In this document: positions 32,367-40,407 of the stretch, in pieces
Layout of the letters: every line of letters starts with the position of its first letter
How positions within the stretch are numbered: the stretch's first letter is position 1
Assembly: GCA_041661665.1 (NCBI GenBank)
Contig: JBAZTW010000009.1
Span: 1-59,508, forward strand
Length of the DNA: 59,508 bases
Source: GWC2-45-44 sp041661665
GTDB lineage: Bacteria > Planctomycetota > Phycisphaerae > Sedimentisphaerales > UBA12454
Reading direction: 5' to 3'
Translations under genes and position numbers: made by a program
Notes under the pieces: model-generated
Seen by the model: only the letters and a program-made list of their open reading frames with translations
Told to the model about the DNA's origin: nothing
Databases searched by the model: none

Positions 32367-33005
32367 ATGAAAAAGGCGATAATTTTATCCGTTGTGCTTG
32401 TATTTGCGACAGGCTGCAACAAAGTTTATTACAATACTATGGAAAAATTCGGCAGTCCCAAACGGGATATTCTCGTTGAGCGTGTCGAGGGTACAAGGGA
32501 TTCTCAGCAGATAGCCAAGGCACAGTTCACATCGGCTCTGGAAAAATTTAAATATATTGTCGATGTTAATTCCGGCCTGCTTGAGGAAAAGTATGAATTG
32601 TTTAAAGATGAATTAAAAAAAAGCGAATCGCAGGCCAACAACCTTTACAAGCAGATTGACTCTGTTGAAGATGTGGCCAATGCGCTATTTGAAGAATGGG
32701 AAAATGAACTGAGCCAGTACAGCAGCGCGGATTTGCGAGCTGCCAGCCGGGCACAGTTGGACCAGACAAAACAGAAATACGCACAAATGATTGGTGCGAT
32801 GCAAAAGGCTCAGGGCAAGATGGAGTCAGTGCTTGCGGTGTTCAGGGACCAGGTGCTGTTTCTGAAACATAATCTTAACGCGCAGGCCATTACTTCAATT
32901 AAGGGCAAGTTCGGCTCAATGGAAAAGGAAATGAATCAGTTGGTTGCGGAAATGAATAAATCAATTGCCGAGGCCGACAGCTTCATCAAGGCGATGAAAG
33001 AATAA
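32367..33005 (+). CDS. DUF2959 lipoprotein
   Basis: 212 residues with leader MKKAIILSVVLVFATGC and lipobox A-T-G-C18, so it is probably an envelope lipoprotein. The mature part matches DUF2959: MEKFGSPKRDILVERVEGTRDSQ followed by long helices (~35-205), mostly coiled coil with heptads of Leu/Ile/Val and many Glu/Lys. There is no enzyme motif. The family is widespread in Gram-negative bacteria and its function is not established. GGGAGG is placed before the ATG, and the upstream promoter is good, so it is likely well expressed. Confidence 0.88.
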   Translation: MKKAIILSVVLVFATGCNKVYYNTMEKFGSPKRDILVERVEGTRDSQQIAKAQFTSALEKFKYIVDVNSGLLEEKYELFKDELKKSESQANNLYKQIDSVEDVANALFEEWENELSQYSSADLRAASRAQLDQTKQKYAQMIGAMQKAQGKMESVLAVFRDQVLFLKHNLNAQAITSIKGKFGSMEKEMNQLVAEMNKSIAEADSFIKAMKE

Positions 33006-33028
33006 GTCTACTGCGGATTATGCTGATT

Positions 33029-34852
33029 TCACTGTTTTTTCTTTTTCAAATAAATCTGCAAAACGGTAATATCTGCTGGGGTGATTCCGCCGATTCGGCC
33101 GGCCTGGCCTAATGTATATGGTCTAAATTTCGTCAGCTTTTGTTTGGCTTCGGCGCGAAGATGGTCTATTTTTTCATAATCCAAATCCGCAGGCAGGACA
33201 AAATTCTCCAGCTTTGCCGTATGCGAAACCGTTTTTTCCTGCTTCGCCAGATAACCCTCGTATTTTGAATCAATGGCGGCAGCTTCCAAAATTTCAGGTC
33301 CGAAATTAAATTTCTTAACTTCGTCCAAATTGACAAATTCGTCAGCAAATACTCCGTCCGGATGTTTTAACTGCTGCCATAAAGAGCTGCCGGCTTTTCG
33401 TGTATTTTTCAGAACCTCTGTAATTTCAGCTATTTGCGATAATTTCCGCTGAAATTTCTCCCATCGTTCATCGTCCGCCAAACCGACGGATTTGCCGATT
33501 TGAGTAAGTCTGCGGTCTGCGTTATCAGACCTTAAATTAAGTCGCCACTCGGCTCTCGAAGTGAACATCCGGTATGGTTCGTCGATTTCTCTGGTCAGCA
33601 GGTCGTCAATCATCACACCGATATAGGAAATATCCCTGCCGAGAATCAGCGGCTCTTTCTTGTCAATCAACCTTGCGGCGTTTATTCCCGCCATAAGACC
33701 CTGACCTGCGGCCTCTTCGTAACCGCTTGTGCCGTTAATCTGGCCGGCGAGGAACAAGCCTGCGATTTTTTTCGTTTCAAGATTGGGCTTCAACTGAACC
33801 GCGGGGCAGTAGTCGTATTCAATCGCGTAAGCATAATGAACGATTTTTGCATTCTCCAGCCCTGCAATCATTTTGAGCATTCGCTCCTGAAGAGCCTCCG
33901 GTATAGAGGTGCTTATGCCGTTGCAGTAAATCGTCGTCATTTGCCGGTCTTCCGGTTCGAGAAAAATCTGATGTTGGTCTTTGTCGGCGAAGCGTGTGAT
34001 TTTTGTTTCTATGCTTGGGCAATAACGCGGCCCTGTGGTTTTAATTTGGCCGGTGTACATCGGCGCTTTGTCGAGATTATCCAAAAGCAATTTATGAACA
34101 TCTGGATTTGTGTATGTAATCCAGCAGGGCAATTGTTCCTGTGTAATCGAATCGGTCATAAACGAAAATGGCTGCGGATTTTCATCTCCGTTTTGCCTTT
34201 GCAATTTATCATAATCAATCGTTGTTGCATCAAGGCGGGCAGGTGTGCCGGTTTTTAGTCTGCCGACTTCAAGACCGAGTTTGCGCAGACAATCCGAAAG
34301 TTCATTTGCAGCAGGCTCGTTCAATCTGCCGCCAGGCCATTGTTTTGTGCCGGTGTGCATTATGCCTTTTAAAAATGTCCCTGTTGCGACAATAACTGTC
34401 AGCGAAGAAAAAATTCTGCCATCGGTACATCGAACACCCTTTATACAATTTTCCTCGACAAGTATTTCCGCAACCAAACCTTCTTCGATGGTAAGGTTTG
34501 GCGTTTTTTCGAGAATATCCCTTACGAATTTGGAGTATTGATATTTGTCGATTTGCGCGCGTGGCGAACGAACTGCTGCGCCTTTCGAGCGGTTGAGGAT
34601 TCTGAATTGCAAACCTGCCGCATCGGTCGCCAAAGCCATAATGCCGCCCAGAGCGTCGATTTCGCGGACGATTTGGCCTTTTGCGATTCCGCCTATTGCA
34701 GGGTTGCAGCTTGCCTTTGCGATAGTTTCTCTGCTGATGGTGAGCAGCAGAGTCTTTGCGCCGATTATTGCCGCCGCATGTGCAGCCTCGGCGCCGGCGT
34801 GTCCTGCGCCTATAACGATACAATCGAAACTATTTTCCATACTTTTAATCAT
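33029..34852 (-). CDS. mnmG: tRNA uridine-5-carboxymethylaminomethyl modification enzyme MnmG
   Basis: 607-residue FAD protein that, with MnmE, installs the cmnm5/nm5 group on wobble U34 of certain tRNAs. FAD-binding motif GAGHAGAEAA is near residue 16, and the family blocks (IREIDALGGIMALATDAAGLQFRILN; TGTFLKGIMHTG; GQINGTSGYEEAAGQGLMAG) are intact. The C-terminus (FRPYTLGQAGRIGGITPADITVL) is the MnmE/tRNA interface. Two starts are possible, ATG 34852 (AAAGCCGG upstream) and ATG 34840. It is monocistronic here, though it is often linked to rsmG or mnmE in other genomes. Confidence 0.95.
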   Translation of the reverse strand: MIKSMENSFDCIVIGAGHAGAEAAHAAAIIGAKTLLLTISRETIAKASCNPAIGGIAKGQIVREIDALGGIMALATDAAGLQFRILNRSKGAAVRSPRAQIDKYQYSKFVRDILEKTPNLTIEEGLVAEILVEENCIKGVRCTDGRIFSSLTVIVATGTFLKGIMHTGTKQWPGGRLNEPAANELSDCLRKLGLEVGRLKTGTPARLDATTIDYDKLQRQNGDENPQPFSFMTDSITQEQLPCWITYTNPDVHKLLLDNLDKAPMYTGQIKTTGPRYCPSIETKITRFADKDQHQIFLEPEDRQMTTIYCNGISTSIPEALQERMLKMIAGLENAKIVHYAYAIEYDYCPAVQLKPNLETKKIAGLFLAGQINGTSGYEEAAGQGLMAGINAARLIDKKEPLILGRDISYIGVMIDDLLTREIDEPYRMFTSRAEWRLNLRSDNADRRLTQIGKSVGLADDERWEKFQRKLSQIAEITEVLKNTRKAGSSLWQQLKHPDGVFADEFVNLDEVKKFNFGPEILEAAAIDSKYEGYLAKQEKTVSHTAKLENFVLPADLDYEKIDHLRAEAKQKLTKFRPYTLGQAGRIGGITPADITVLQIYLKKKKQ

Positions 34853-34968
34853 CCGGCTTTGTCTTGGACTCCGCCGCGACAGGCAGAGGACACCCTTCTA
34901 CAAAGGGTAGACAGAAAGATTATAGTATAGCTTTTTGAGTTTTTTAATCAACCCCAATGCGTTTGCTA

Positions 34969-36525
34969 TTATTTAATTTTGACCATTGATGCCGGCGGCA
35001 GCGGCAGGGCGGCTTGGCAATGAATGCAGGCTGGCTGTTCAAGGTTTCGCTTCTTTCCGCAGGCAGGACATTTGAGCAAAGTCGTATGATTCAACGCTAA
35101 ATATGTAAGCAGACCTGCGACATTGAACAGGCCGACAAGAATTATCCATAAAGCAAAGCTTAATCTGTTATTCTTTCTCGACCAGCCGTGCCAGAGAGCA
35201 ATCAGCATCATCACAACACTTAGGCTTATGCACACCGCCAATTTTCGAGGATAAAAAGTTGTTATCAATACGATATAACCGCGCATCATACCATTATTAT
35301 CTCTGGGGAGAATTTTATTAATATCCCCTGGAGAATTTTGAATAATTTTAACTCCGACATAAAACATTGGCGGAGAAACAACAGAAGTATAACCAAAATA
35401 ATACTCCCAGTCCTTCTGCGCAGGTGCAATATACTCCGGCTTAGTCCACTGAAATTTATTGACCAAACTCAAATTGCCGGCCTTGTCAACCTTATAGAGT
35501 TCCGTAGAATAATCGACAGCTTTGTTAAAGGGATTAGTTTTATAAAATTTATCTCTGACCTTGTGTGATTTATAATAATCGGCCGGAATTAAAATGCCAG
35601 TTGTCAAATGAGAAAGAAAAATCGCGTCTTTTGTTGCCGTGATACCAACGCTGCTTCTTAGATAATCATCCCACTGCTTAGGCGTTTTAAAGGTTAATTT
35701 TTCATCCGGCTGATTGAGTATTAAATTGATATTTCCATCTTTGGCGTTGTATTTCACGAATGTACGATAATTTGCGTCAACCGGTTCTTTGCCGTCATAA
35801 CTCCAGTTTTTAGCTTCAATACCGTATATTCTCCCATCACCGCCGTCAATTATGATTTCTGTTTTGCGGTTCTCAAAATCAATCGCGAAAAAGCGTTTTT
35901 CGGTCTGCCACAGCAGTACGGGATTTTCTGAATCTTTTGAAGTATAAACAAATAAGCTATTAAACTTTCCAAACGGTTTATTTTCTGTCCGCGATTGACT
36001 AAAGCCGTTTGTGCCGATATAGCCGATTTTTTCGCCTTTAAACTCATAGCCGACAAAAATATCGTCATCAGGCAGATACCGCCAGATTTCTCTGATTTTC
36101 TTATCCTGCCGAATCGGAATTTCCAATGCTTTAGACATTGCAGGAGTAATTCTTTGCGCCTCAATAAAATTCTGCCAACCGATATTACTACGAAATGATT
36201 GCCGCCAGTCGAGAGATTTATATTCCTTTGGCCGGTCGGTTTTTTTGCCTTCCCACAATTTCGTATAATTGACATCATAGATTTTTATTATTTGGCCTTC
36301 GTCTCTTACTAAAAGAACTCTGCCGTCAGGCATAAATTCCTTGCCGCTGTCGTGAATATCCCATTGCCGGCTTCTGGGCTTAGGCGAGTTATGCTGCTGC
36401 GTGAGCGATAAAAAAATCTGAGCTGATATTGCCTCTAAAAATACGATTATAAAAACGAGTGTACAAAGCAGAATAAAGATATTTAAAGGTCTTGCGATGT
36501 ATTTGAAAAAATCTCTTGTCTTCAT
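34969..36525 (-). CDS. Membrane protein with C-terminal zinc ribbon, in an ABC operon
   Basis: About 518 residues from ATG 36525, chosen because GAGGAAC lies upstream. One membrane helix near the N-terminus (residues ~15-40) is followed by a large extracytoplasmic region (~45-410) rich in Tyr/Trp and beta repeats, plausibly a propeller-like domain. Then come two or three helices (~425-485) and a CPACG...CIHCQ zinc ribbon at the very end. It is the last gene of the GntR-ATPase-permease operon, 13 bp after the permease. It could be a regulator, substrate-binding partner or envelope sensor for the transporter. I do not recognise the family. Confidence 0.7.
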   Translation of the reverse strand: MKTRDFFKYIARPLNIFILLCTLVFIIVFLEAISAQIFLSLTQQHNSPKPRSRQWDIHDSGKEFMPDGRVLLVRDEGQIIKIYDVNYTKLWEGKKTDRPKEYKSLDWRQSFRSNIGWQNFIEAQRITPAMSKALEIPIRQDKKIREIWRYLPDDDIFVGYEFKGEKIGYIGTNGFSQSRTENKPFGKFNSLFVYTSKDSENPVLLWQTEKRFFAIDFENRKTEIIIDGGDGRIYGIEAKNWSYDGKEPVDANYRTFVKYNAKDGNINLILNQPDEKLTFKTPKQWDDYLRSSVGITATKDAIFLSHLTTGILIPADYYKSHKVRDKFYKTNPFNKAVDYSTELYKVDKAGNLSLVNKFQWTKPEYIAPAQKDWEYYFGYTSVVSPPMFYVGVKIIQNSPGDINKILPRDNNGMMRGYIVLITTFYPRKLAVCISLSVVMMLIALWHGWSRKNNRLSFALWIILVGLFNVAGLLTYLALNHTTLLKCPACGKKRNLEQPACIHCQAALPLPPASMVKIK

Positions 36526-36538
36526 AGTATAAGTTCCT

Positions 36539-37231
36539 CTACTCGAATTCACGATTTAAAAATGTATCTATGATTTGCACGAGCAAAATTGCCGTCGCGA
36601 CAGCAATCGTAATCCACGCCCAGAATAACTGCCACTGAACGGCAAGCGTAATAAACATCCAGATGCCGAATGCCACGCTTAGTGTTTTTGTGGTGTACCA
36701 TTTTGCTTTATTCAGAGCCGCCATTGCGACAGCCAAATATGACACAAACCCGAACGCGACAAAAATCAGACCTTCCATAAATATGCGTTCTGTCGGCGGA
36801 ATTGGGAAATAGCGTTTATTGTGAGCGTAAAGAAAAAAAAGCCCCCAAATGATGAGCAATGGAACAAAACTAAGCAGGCCGGCAAGAAGTTTTGATGCGA
36901 GAATTGTGCCGCGATTTACCGAGCGATGCAGCAGGAAGCCCCATGTTCTTACAAAGAATTCTACGCTGTACTGATGAATAGCCAGTGCGATTCCAAGTGC
37001 GATGGTGAATATCAGCACCGATACGCCTGCTGGCTGGATAAAATAACCACGAAATAAATTCCAGCCCCATTGGTTTGCATTTGAAAATGCCATATAGCGA
37101 TTGTTAATAGTGTCGGGATCGACCCCCATTTGCACGGTTGTAAATCCGAAAGCTATCAGCAATATCGCTGCGCCAATCACATAAGGCAGGCATTCACGAA
37201 TCTCTTTATAAAGTAATGCGTTGAATTTCAT
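36539..37231 (-). CDS. ABC transporter permease (ABC-2 type)
   Basis: About 230 residues from ATG 37231 (GGGAG eleven bases upstream; a TTG at 37252 is less likely). Six hydrophobic segments cover nearly the whole chain, and the N-terminal KFNALLYKEIRECLPYVI is typical of ABC-2 permeases. It begins 4 bp after the ATPase stop codon, so the pair is translationally coupled. The transported substrate is unknown. YtrA-type operons usually respond to cell-wall-active compounds or carry multidrug/lantibiotic transporters, but only the operon architecture supports that here. Confidence 0.85.
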   Translation of the reverse strand: MKFNALLYKEIRECLPYVIGAAILLIAFGFTTVQMGVDPDTINNRYMAFSNANQWGWNLFRGYFIQPAGVSVLIFTIALGIALAIHQYSVEFFVRTWGFLLHRSVNRGTILASKLLAGLLSFVPLLIIWGLFFLYAHNKRYFPIPPTERIFMEGLIFVAFGFVSYLAVAMAALNKAKWYTTKTLSVAFGIWMFITLAVQWQLFWAWITIAVATAILLVQIIDTFLNREFE

Positions 37232-37232
37232 A

Positions 37233-38156
37233 TTAGTTATACTCCCAATCAAAGAGTTTTCCTTTTTTCGCAGGCGCTGTGAATTCGATAAACTGGTCTT
37301 CGAGCGTCATTTGCACTAATTTGCAATCGGTAGCCCCGGCATTTTTAGCCCAGTCGGAGACGATTTTTTCAGAAGCATTAACCATAGTTATTTCCATAAG
37401 GCTGCCATCGCTTCTGCAACAGATTGCGCCTTCGACATTTACATCGGCAGGCAATTGCTTGTCAAAGGTGATTACAAATTTTTGAATCGCGCTGCGGAAC
37501 TGCTCCATTGTGCAATCGGCTTTCAGCATTCCTTTGTCGATAACAACGATTCTATCAGCCACGCGCTCGACATCGGCAAGAATATGGCTGGAGAAAAGAA
37601 TCGTTCTGTTCTGGCGGGTAATCAGGTGGATAACCCCTTCAAGAAATTGTCTTCGGATTGCGACATCAAGCCCAAGAGTCGGGTCATCCATTATCAGCAG
37701 TTCCGGATTCGGAGCAAGCGTCAAAGCGAGTGAAACCTGTGCACGCTGGCCATTGGAGAGGTTTTTCACTTTCTGTTTTTTTGTAAGCTCAAAATATTCA
37801 ATCATATCATTGAACAATTTGGCGTCCCACTGGTCGGGGAAGAACGCACGCTGGAATTTTTCGAGTTCACCGATTTTCATCCATTTATAAAGTCGGTGGC
37901 CTTCGGTTACATAGCCGATTCGCTGACGAATTTGCGGCGAGAGGAACTGGCTGTCGCAGCCGAGAACGGAACAACTGCCGTCTGTCGGCCTGAGCAATCC
38001 CATCAACATTCGGATAGCGGTTGTTTTGCCCGCTCCGTTTCTGCCGAGAAATCCGCACACACAGCCTTTGGGAATTTTTAAATTCATATGATTGACTGCG
38101 GGCTTATCCTTGAAATATTTTGTCAGGCCTTCGGTTTGTAAAACAATTTCGCTCAT
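37233..38156 (-). CDS. ABC transporter ATPase
   Basis: 307-residue nucleotide-binding subunit. Walker A is GRNGAGKTT (near residue 41) and the signature sequence LSNGQRAQ (LSGGQ variant, with Asn for the first Gly). Walker B reads LLIMDDPTLGLD with Asp in place of the usual catalytic Glu (MDDP rather than MDEP), which may slow or alter hydrolysis. A switch His is in SSHILADVERVADR. A C-terminal ~80-residue domain (FVITFDKQLP...) is common in this subgroup. It overlaps the GntR gene by 4 bp. It partners with the adjacent permease. Confidence 0.92.
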   Translation of the reverse strand: MSEIVLQTEGLTKYFKDKPAVNHMNLKIPKGCVCGFLGRNGAGKTTAIRMLMGLLRPTDGSCSVLGCDSQFLSPQIRQRIGYVTEGHRLYKWMKIGELEKFQRAFFPDQWDAKLFNDMIEYFELTKKQKVKNLSNGQRAQVSLALTLAPNPELLIMDDPTLGLDVAIRRQFLEGVIHLITRQNRTILFSSHILADVERVADRIVVIDKGMLKADCTMEQFRSAIQKFVITFDKQLPADVNVEGAICCRSDGSLMEITMVNASEKIVSDWAKNAGATDCKLVQMTLEDQFIEFTAPAKKGKLFDWEYN

Positions 38157-38557
38157 TTATGTCCTCGCTCATTATCAACAAAAGTATTTACTCTGTCGTT
38201 AAACATTTTTATTAAATCATCTCGGTTTATGCCGAGGTTTATCGCTCTGCCGATAATCGCATCCATTCTCTCGGCAAGAACATTTATATCCGCAGGGTCG
38301 GATGTTCGCATCTTCGGGTCGGCAATAAAAGTTCCTGAACCGGATTTTGTCGCCACCATCCCTGCTTGTTCGAGAATGGTATAAGCCTTTGCTACTGTAT
38401 TGGGATTGACCACCAGAACTGAAGCGAGTTTTCTGACGGCAGGTAATTTCTCCCCTGTGCCAAGCTGCCCCTTAGCGATTGCCTGTCGGATTTGCTCGAC
38501 GATTTGCGAGTAAATCGGCTCATTTGCGCCAGACAGTATTTGTATCCAGACAGCCAT
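38153..38557 (-). CDS. GntR-family transcriptional regulator, YtrA type
   Basis: 134 residues: an N-terminal winged helix (PIYSQIVEQIRQAIAKG...LPAVRKLASVLVVNPNTVAKAYTILEQAG) and a short ~55-residue C-terminal dimerisation helix region, the YtrA layout. It is the first gene of an operon with an ABC ATPase, permease and membrane protein and is expected to repress it. Its 3' end overlaps the ATPase gene by 4 bp. The promoter (TTGACA, 17 bp, TATAAG) lies just upstream, with AGTAC repeats inside it that could be the operator. Confidence 0.92.
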   Translation of the reverse strand: MAVWIQILSGANEPIYSQIVEQIRQAIAKGQLGTGEKLPAVRKLASVLVVNPNTVAKAYTILEQAGMVATKSGSGTFIADPKMRTSDPADINVLAERMDAIIGRAINLGINRDDLIKMFNDRVNTFVDNERGHK

Positions 38558-38599
38558 ATTTCAAGCCTTTCTTTGTTCTATGCGAAAATTGTACTAATA

Positions 38600-38628
38600 C
38601 TTATAATACACTTCGTACTATTTGTCAA
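38600..38628 (-). promoter_or_regulatory. Promoter of the GntR-ABC operon with AGTAC repeats
   Basis: On the minus strand, TTGACA (38628-38623) and TATAAG (38605-38600) are separated by 17 bp. AGTAC occurs in the spacer (38612-38619 region) and again just downstream of the -10 (38590-38595 region), with AT-rich symmetry between (GTGTATTATAAGTATT). Repressor binding would overlap the -35 to +1 region. Confidence 0.75.
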
Positions 38629-38767
38629 GTATTCTTTAATAAAAATTTTGAAATAATTTTAACTTATTTAAAAACAAGTAGTTATGGTGATATTGTTTTC
38701 TGAGATGTGCCGCAGCGTGATAGAAAATCGCAGTTAAGTGTGCAAAAAAGTGTTTATTTGCGGCGAT

Positions 38768-39151
38768 TTATTCGGTTAATGCAACGGCTGATGCGATAAC
38801 AAAATTAGCGGTATGTGTGATTGACAGACTGATTTGCTTAATGTTTTTTTCGTCAGCGATTTTTTTAACTTCGCCGGTAATGCTTACCTGGGGCTGGCCG
38901 AGAGGATTATTCACAACTTCAATATCTGTCCAGGCGATTTTTCCCCGCCAGCCTGTGCCTAAAAGTTTTAAAACAGCTTCCTTCGCGGCGAATCTGCCGG
39001 CAAGTCTTTCAACGCGATTTTTTAAAACGCTGGCCTGCTGCTGTTCGGTTTGTGTAAAAACCCTGTCGAGAAAACGCTCGCCGTGGCGGCTGAGCATTTC
39101 TTCAATCCGCGGAAAATCAACCAGGTCTATGCCGTGTAATATGTTTTTCAT
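38768..39151 (-). CDS. acpS: Holo-[acyl-carrier-protein] synthase
   Basis: 127 residues from ATG 39151. It transfers 4'-phosphopantetheine from CoA to a serine of apo-ACP, the activating step for fatty-acid synthesis. Signatures are GIDLVDFPRIEEML at the N-terminus (Asp metal ligand) and the helix RFAAKEAVLKLLGTG with the catalytic Glu in KEA. A longer reading from 39244 would overlap the preceding foldase gene and lacks support. It is 10 bp downstream of the parvulin gene and in the same operon. Confidence 0.92.
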   Translation of the reverse strand: MKNILHGIDLVDFPRIEEMLSRHGERFLDRVFTQTEQQQASVLKNRVERLAGRFAAKEAVLKLLGTGWRGKIAWTDIEVVNNPLGQPQVSITGEVKKIADEKNIKQISLSITHTANFVIASAVALTE

Positions 39152-39161
39152 TTTTGATATT

Positions 39162-40301
39162 TTATTTCGAGACTTCTTTGTATGCCTGTTCAACGCAGTA
39201 ATTGAGAAAATCGTCAGCGTAAGATAAATCAATCTGCGAGGCAATTTTTTTAATTATCTCATCGACCAGTTTCTGCCGCCTTGAAAGAATAAATCTTCCT
39301 TCAACCTCCTGTTGTACTTTTTCAAAAGGCTCGCAACTGTCGGTTTGTTTGTTTTCGAGTTTTACAATAAAAATATGTCCGCCTTCGACGGTCGGTTCGG
39401 AGACCTGTCCCGCGTTCAAATTTGTCGCCGCTTTTTCTATCGCGTCATAAGGTTCAACAAGCGAACCCGGCCTGACAGGCTCCCACAATCCGCCGACAGA
39501 GGCTTTTTCATCAGTGGAGAATTCTTTGGCAAGTTCGGCGAAATTCGCATCGTTTTTAATTTTCTGCTCAATCTCATTTGCCTTTGCTATGGCCAGCTCT
39601 TCGGCGTTGATGTTCGGGTCGTTGGCATCGGCGAATCTGTTAATTTCAAGGTCGATGACCCGAAACTGCATCATCGCTTCTTTCGAGTATAACTGGCCTT
39701 TTATGGAATTGTAATACTCCAGCAGTTCGCTGTGGGTAATCGGTTTTTCAATTTTAACTTCGTCGGACAAAAACGACTGAATGAGTATCGCGCGTTTTTG
39801 CTGCTCGCGAAAATCTTTCCAGTTAGTTCCCATTTTTTTGAACATCTGCTCGACAGTCGCGTAATTTCCACCGTAGCTGGCGACAAACTTCTGGACTTCC
39901 TGCTCAACAATTTTATTTATGGTGTCTTCATCGACCCCTTCCGGCAGGGCTGCCTTTGCCTTGGAGTAGAGTTTTATGTCGGTGATTTTCTGCATCAGCA
40001 AATGGGCGAGAAAAGTTTTGGCCTCTGTTTTAAATGTCTCGTAATTTCCTTTTGCGGCAATTTCGACAAGCTGCGGCTCGACCATCGTGATAAGCTCTTT
40101 AGAGGTTATCGCGGTCGAATCGACGCTCAAGACAAGTCCGCCTGCGGGAGCAGGGACGTTGACTTCCTGCGGGTGGGTCGGCACCTGCGATAAAACCTTT
40201 TCATCAACATCGCTTGAATGCTCTTTGCCGCCGCATCCGTAAAAAAATACGCCTGCCAAAATTACTAACGCTGAAATTACAAAATTTTTCATAATAAGCA
40301 T
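39162..40301 (-). CDS. Parvulin-type peptidyl-prolyl isomerase lipoprotein (SurA/PrsA-like)
   Basis: 379 residues, probably an extracytoplasmic foldase chaperone. The leader MKNFVISALVILAGVFFYGC has a lipobox (Y-G-C). An N-terminal helical chaperone region (~60-200, SurA_N-like, with KFVASYGGNYATVEQMFKKMG) precedes a rotamase domain at about residues 205-320 (MMQFRVIDLEINRF... ANFAELAKEFSTDEKASVGGLWEPVRPGSL... GHIFIVKLENKQ). A C-terminal amphipathic helix ends the protein. It sits between mfd and acpS in the same direction. It should help secreted or outer-membrane proteins fold. Confidence 0.88.
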   Translation of the reverse strand: MLIMKNFVISALVILAGVFFYGCGGKEHSSDVDEKVLSQVPTHPQEVNVPAPAGGLVLSVDSTAITSKELITMVEPQLVEIAAKGNYETFKTEAKTFLAHLLMQKITDIKLYSKAKAALPEGVDEDTINKIVEQEVQKFVASYGGNYATVEQMFKKMGTNWKDFREQQKRAILIQSFLSDEVKIEKPITHSELLEYYNSIKGQLYSKEAMMQFRVIDLEINRFADANDPNINAEELAIAKANEIEQKIKNDANFAELAKEFSTDEKASVGGLWEPVRPGSLVEPYDAIEKAATNLNAGQVSEPTVEGGHIFIVKLENKQTDSCEPFEKVQQEVEGRFILSRRQKLVDEIIKKIASQIDLSYADDFLNYCVEQAYKEVSK

Positions 40302-40386
40302 CTTGCTTTCTGATACAATTACTCCCTGTGCTTCCGTCTTCGCTATGCTTCGACGAGACAGGTTTGCTTGGGCTCTGACCTAACCT

Positions 40387-40407
40387 CTATACCCTACTCC
40401 CTATGCC
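40387..40407. repeat. Three CTAnnCC heptads downstream of mfd
   Basis: CTATACC, CTACTCC and CTATGCC in tandem, directly at the mfd stop codon. They resemble the CTATCCC/CTATTCC units near 158-171 and continue the 7-bp periodic repeat theme of this window. Confidence 0.55.
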
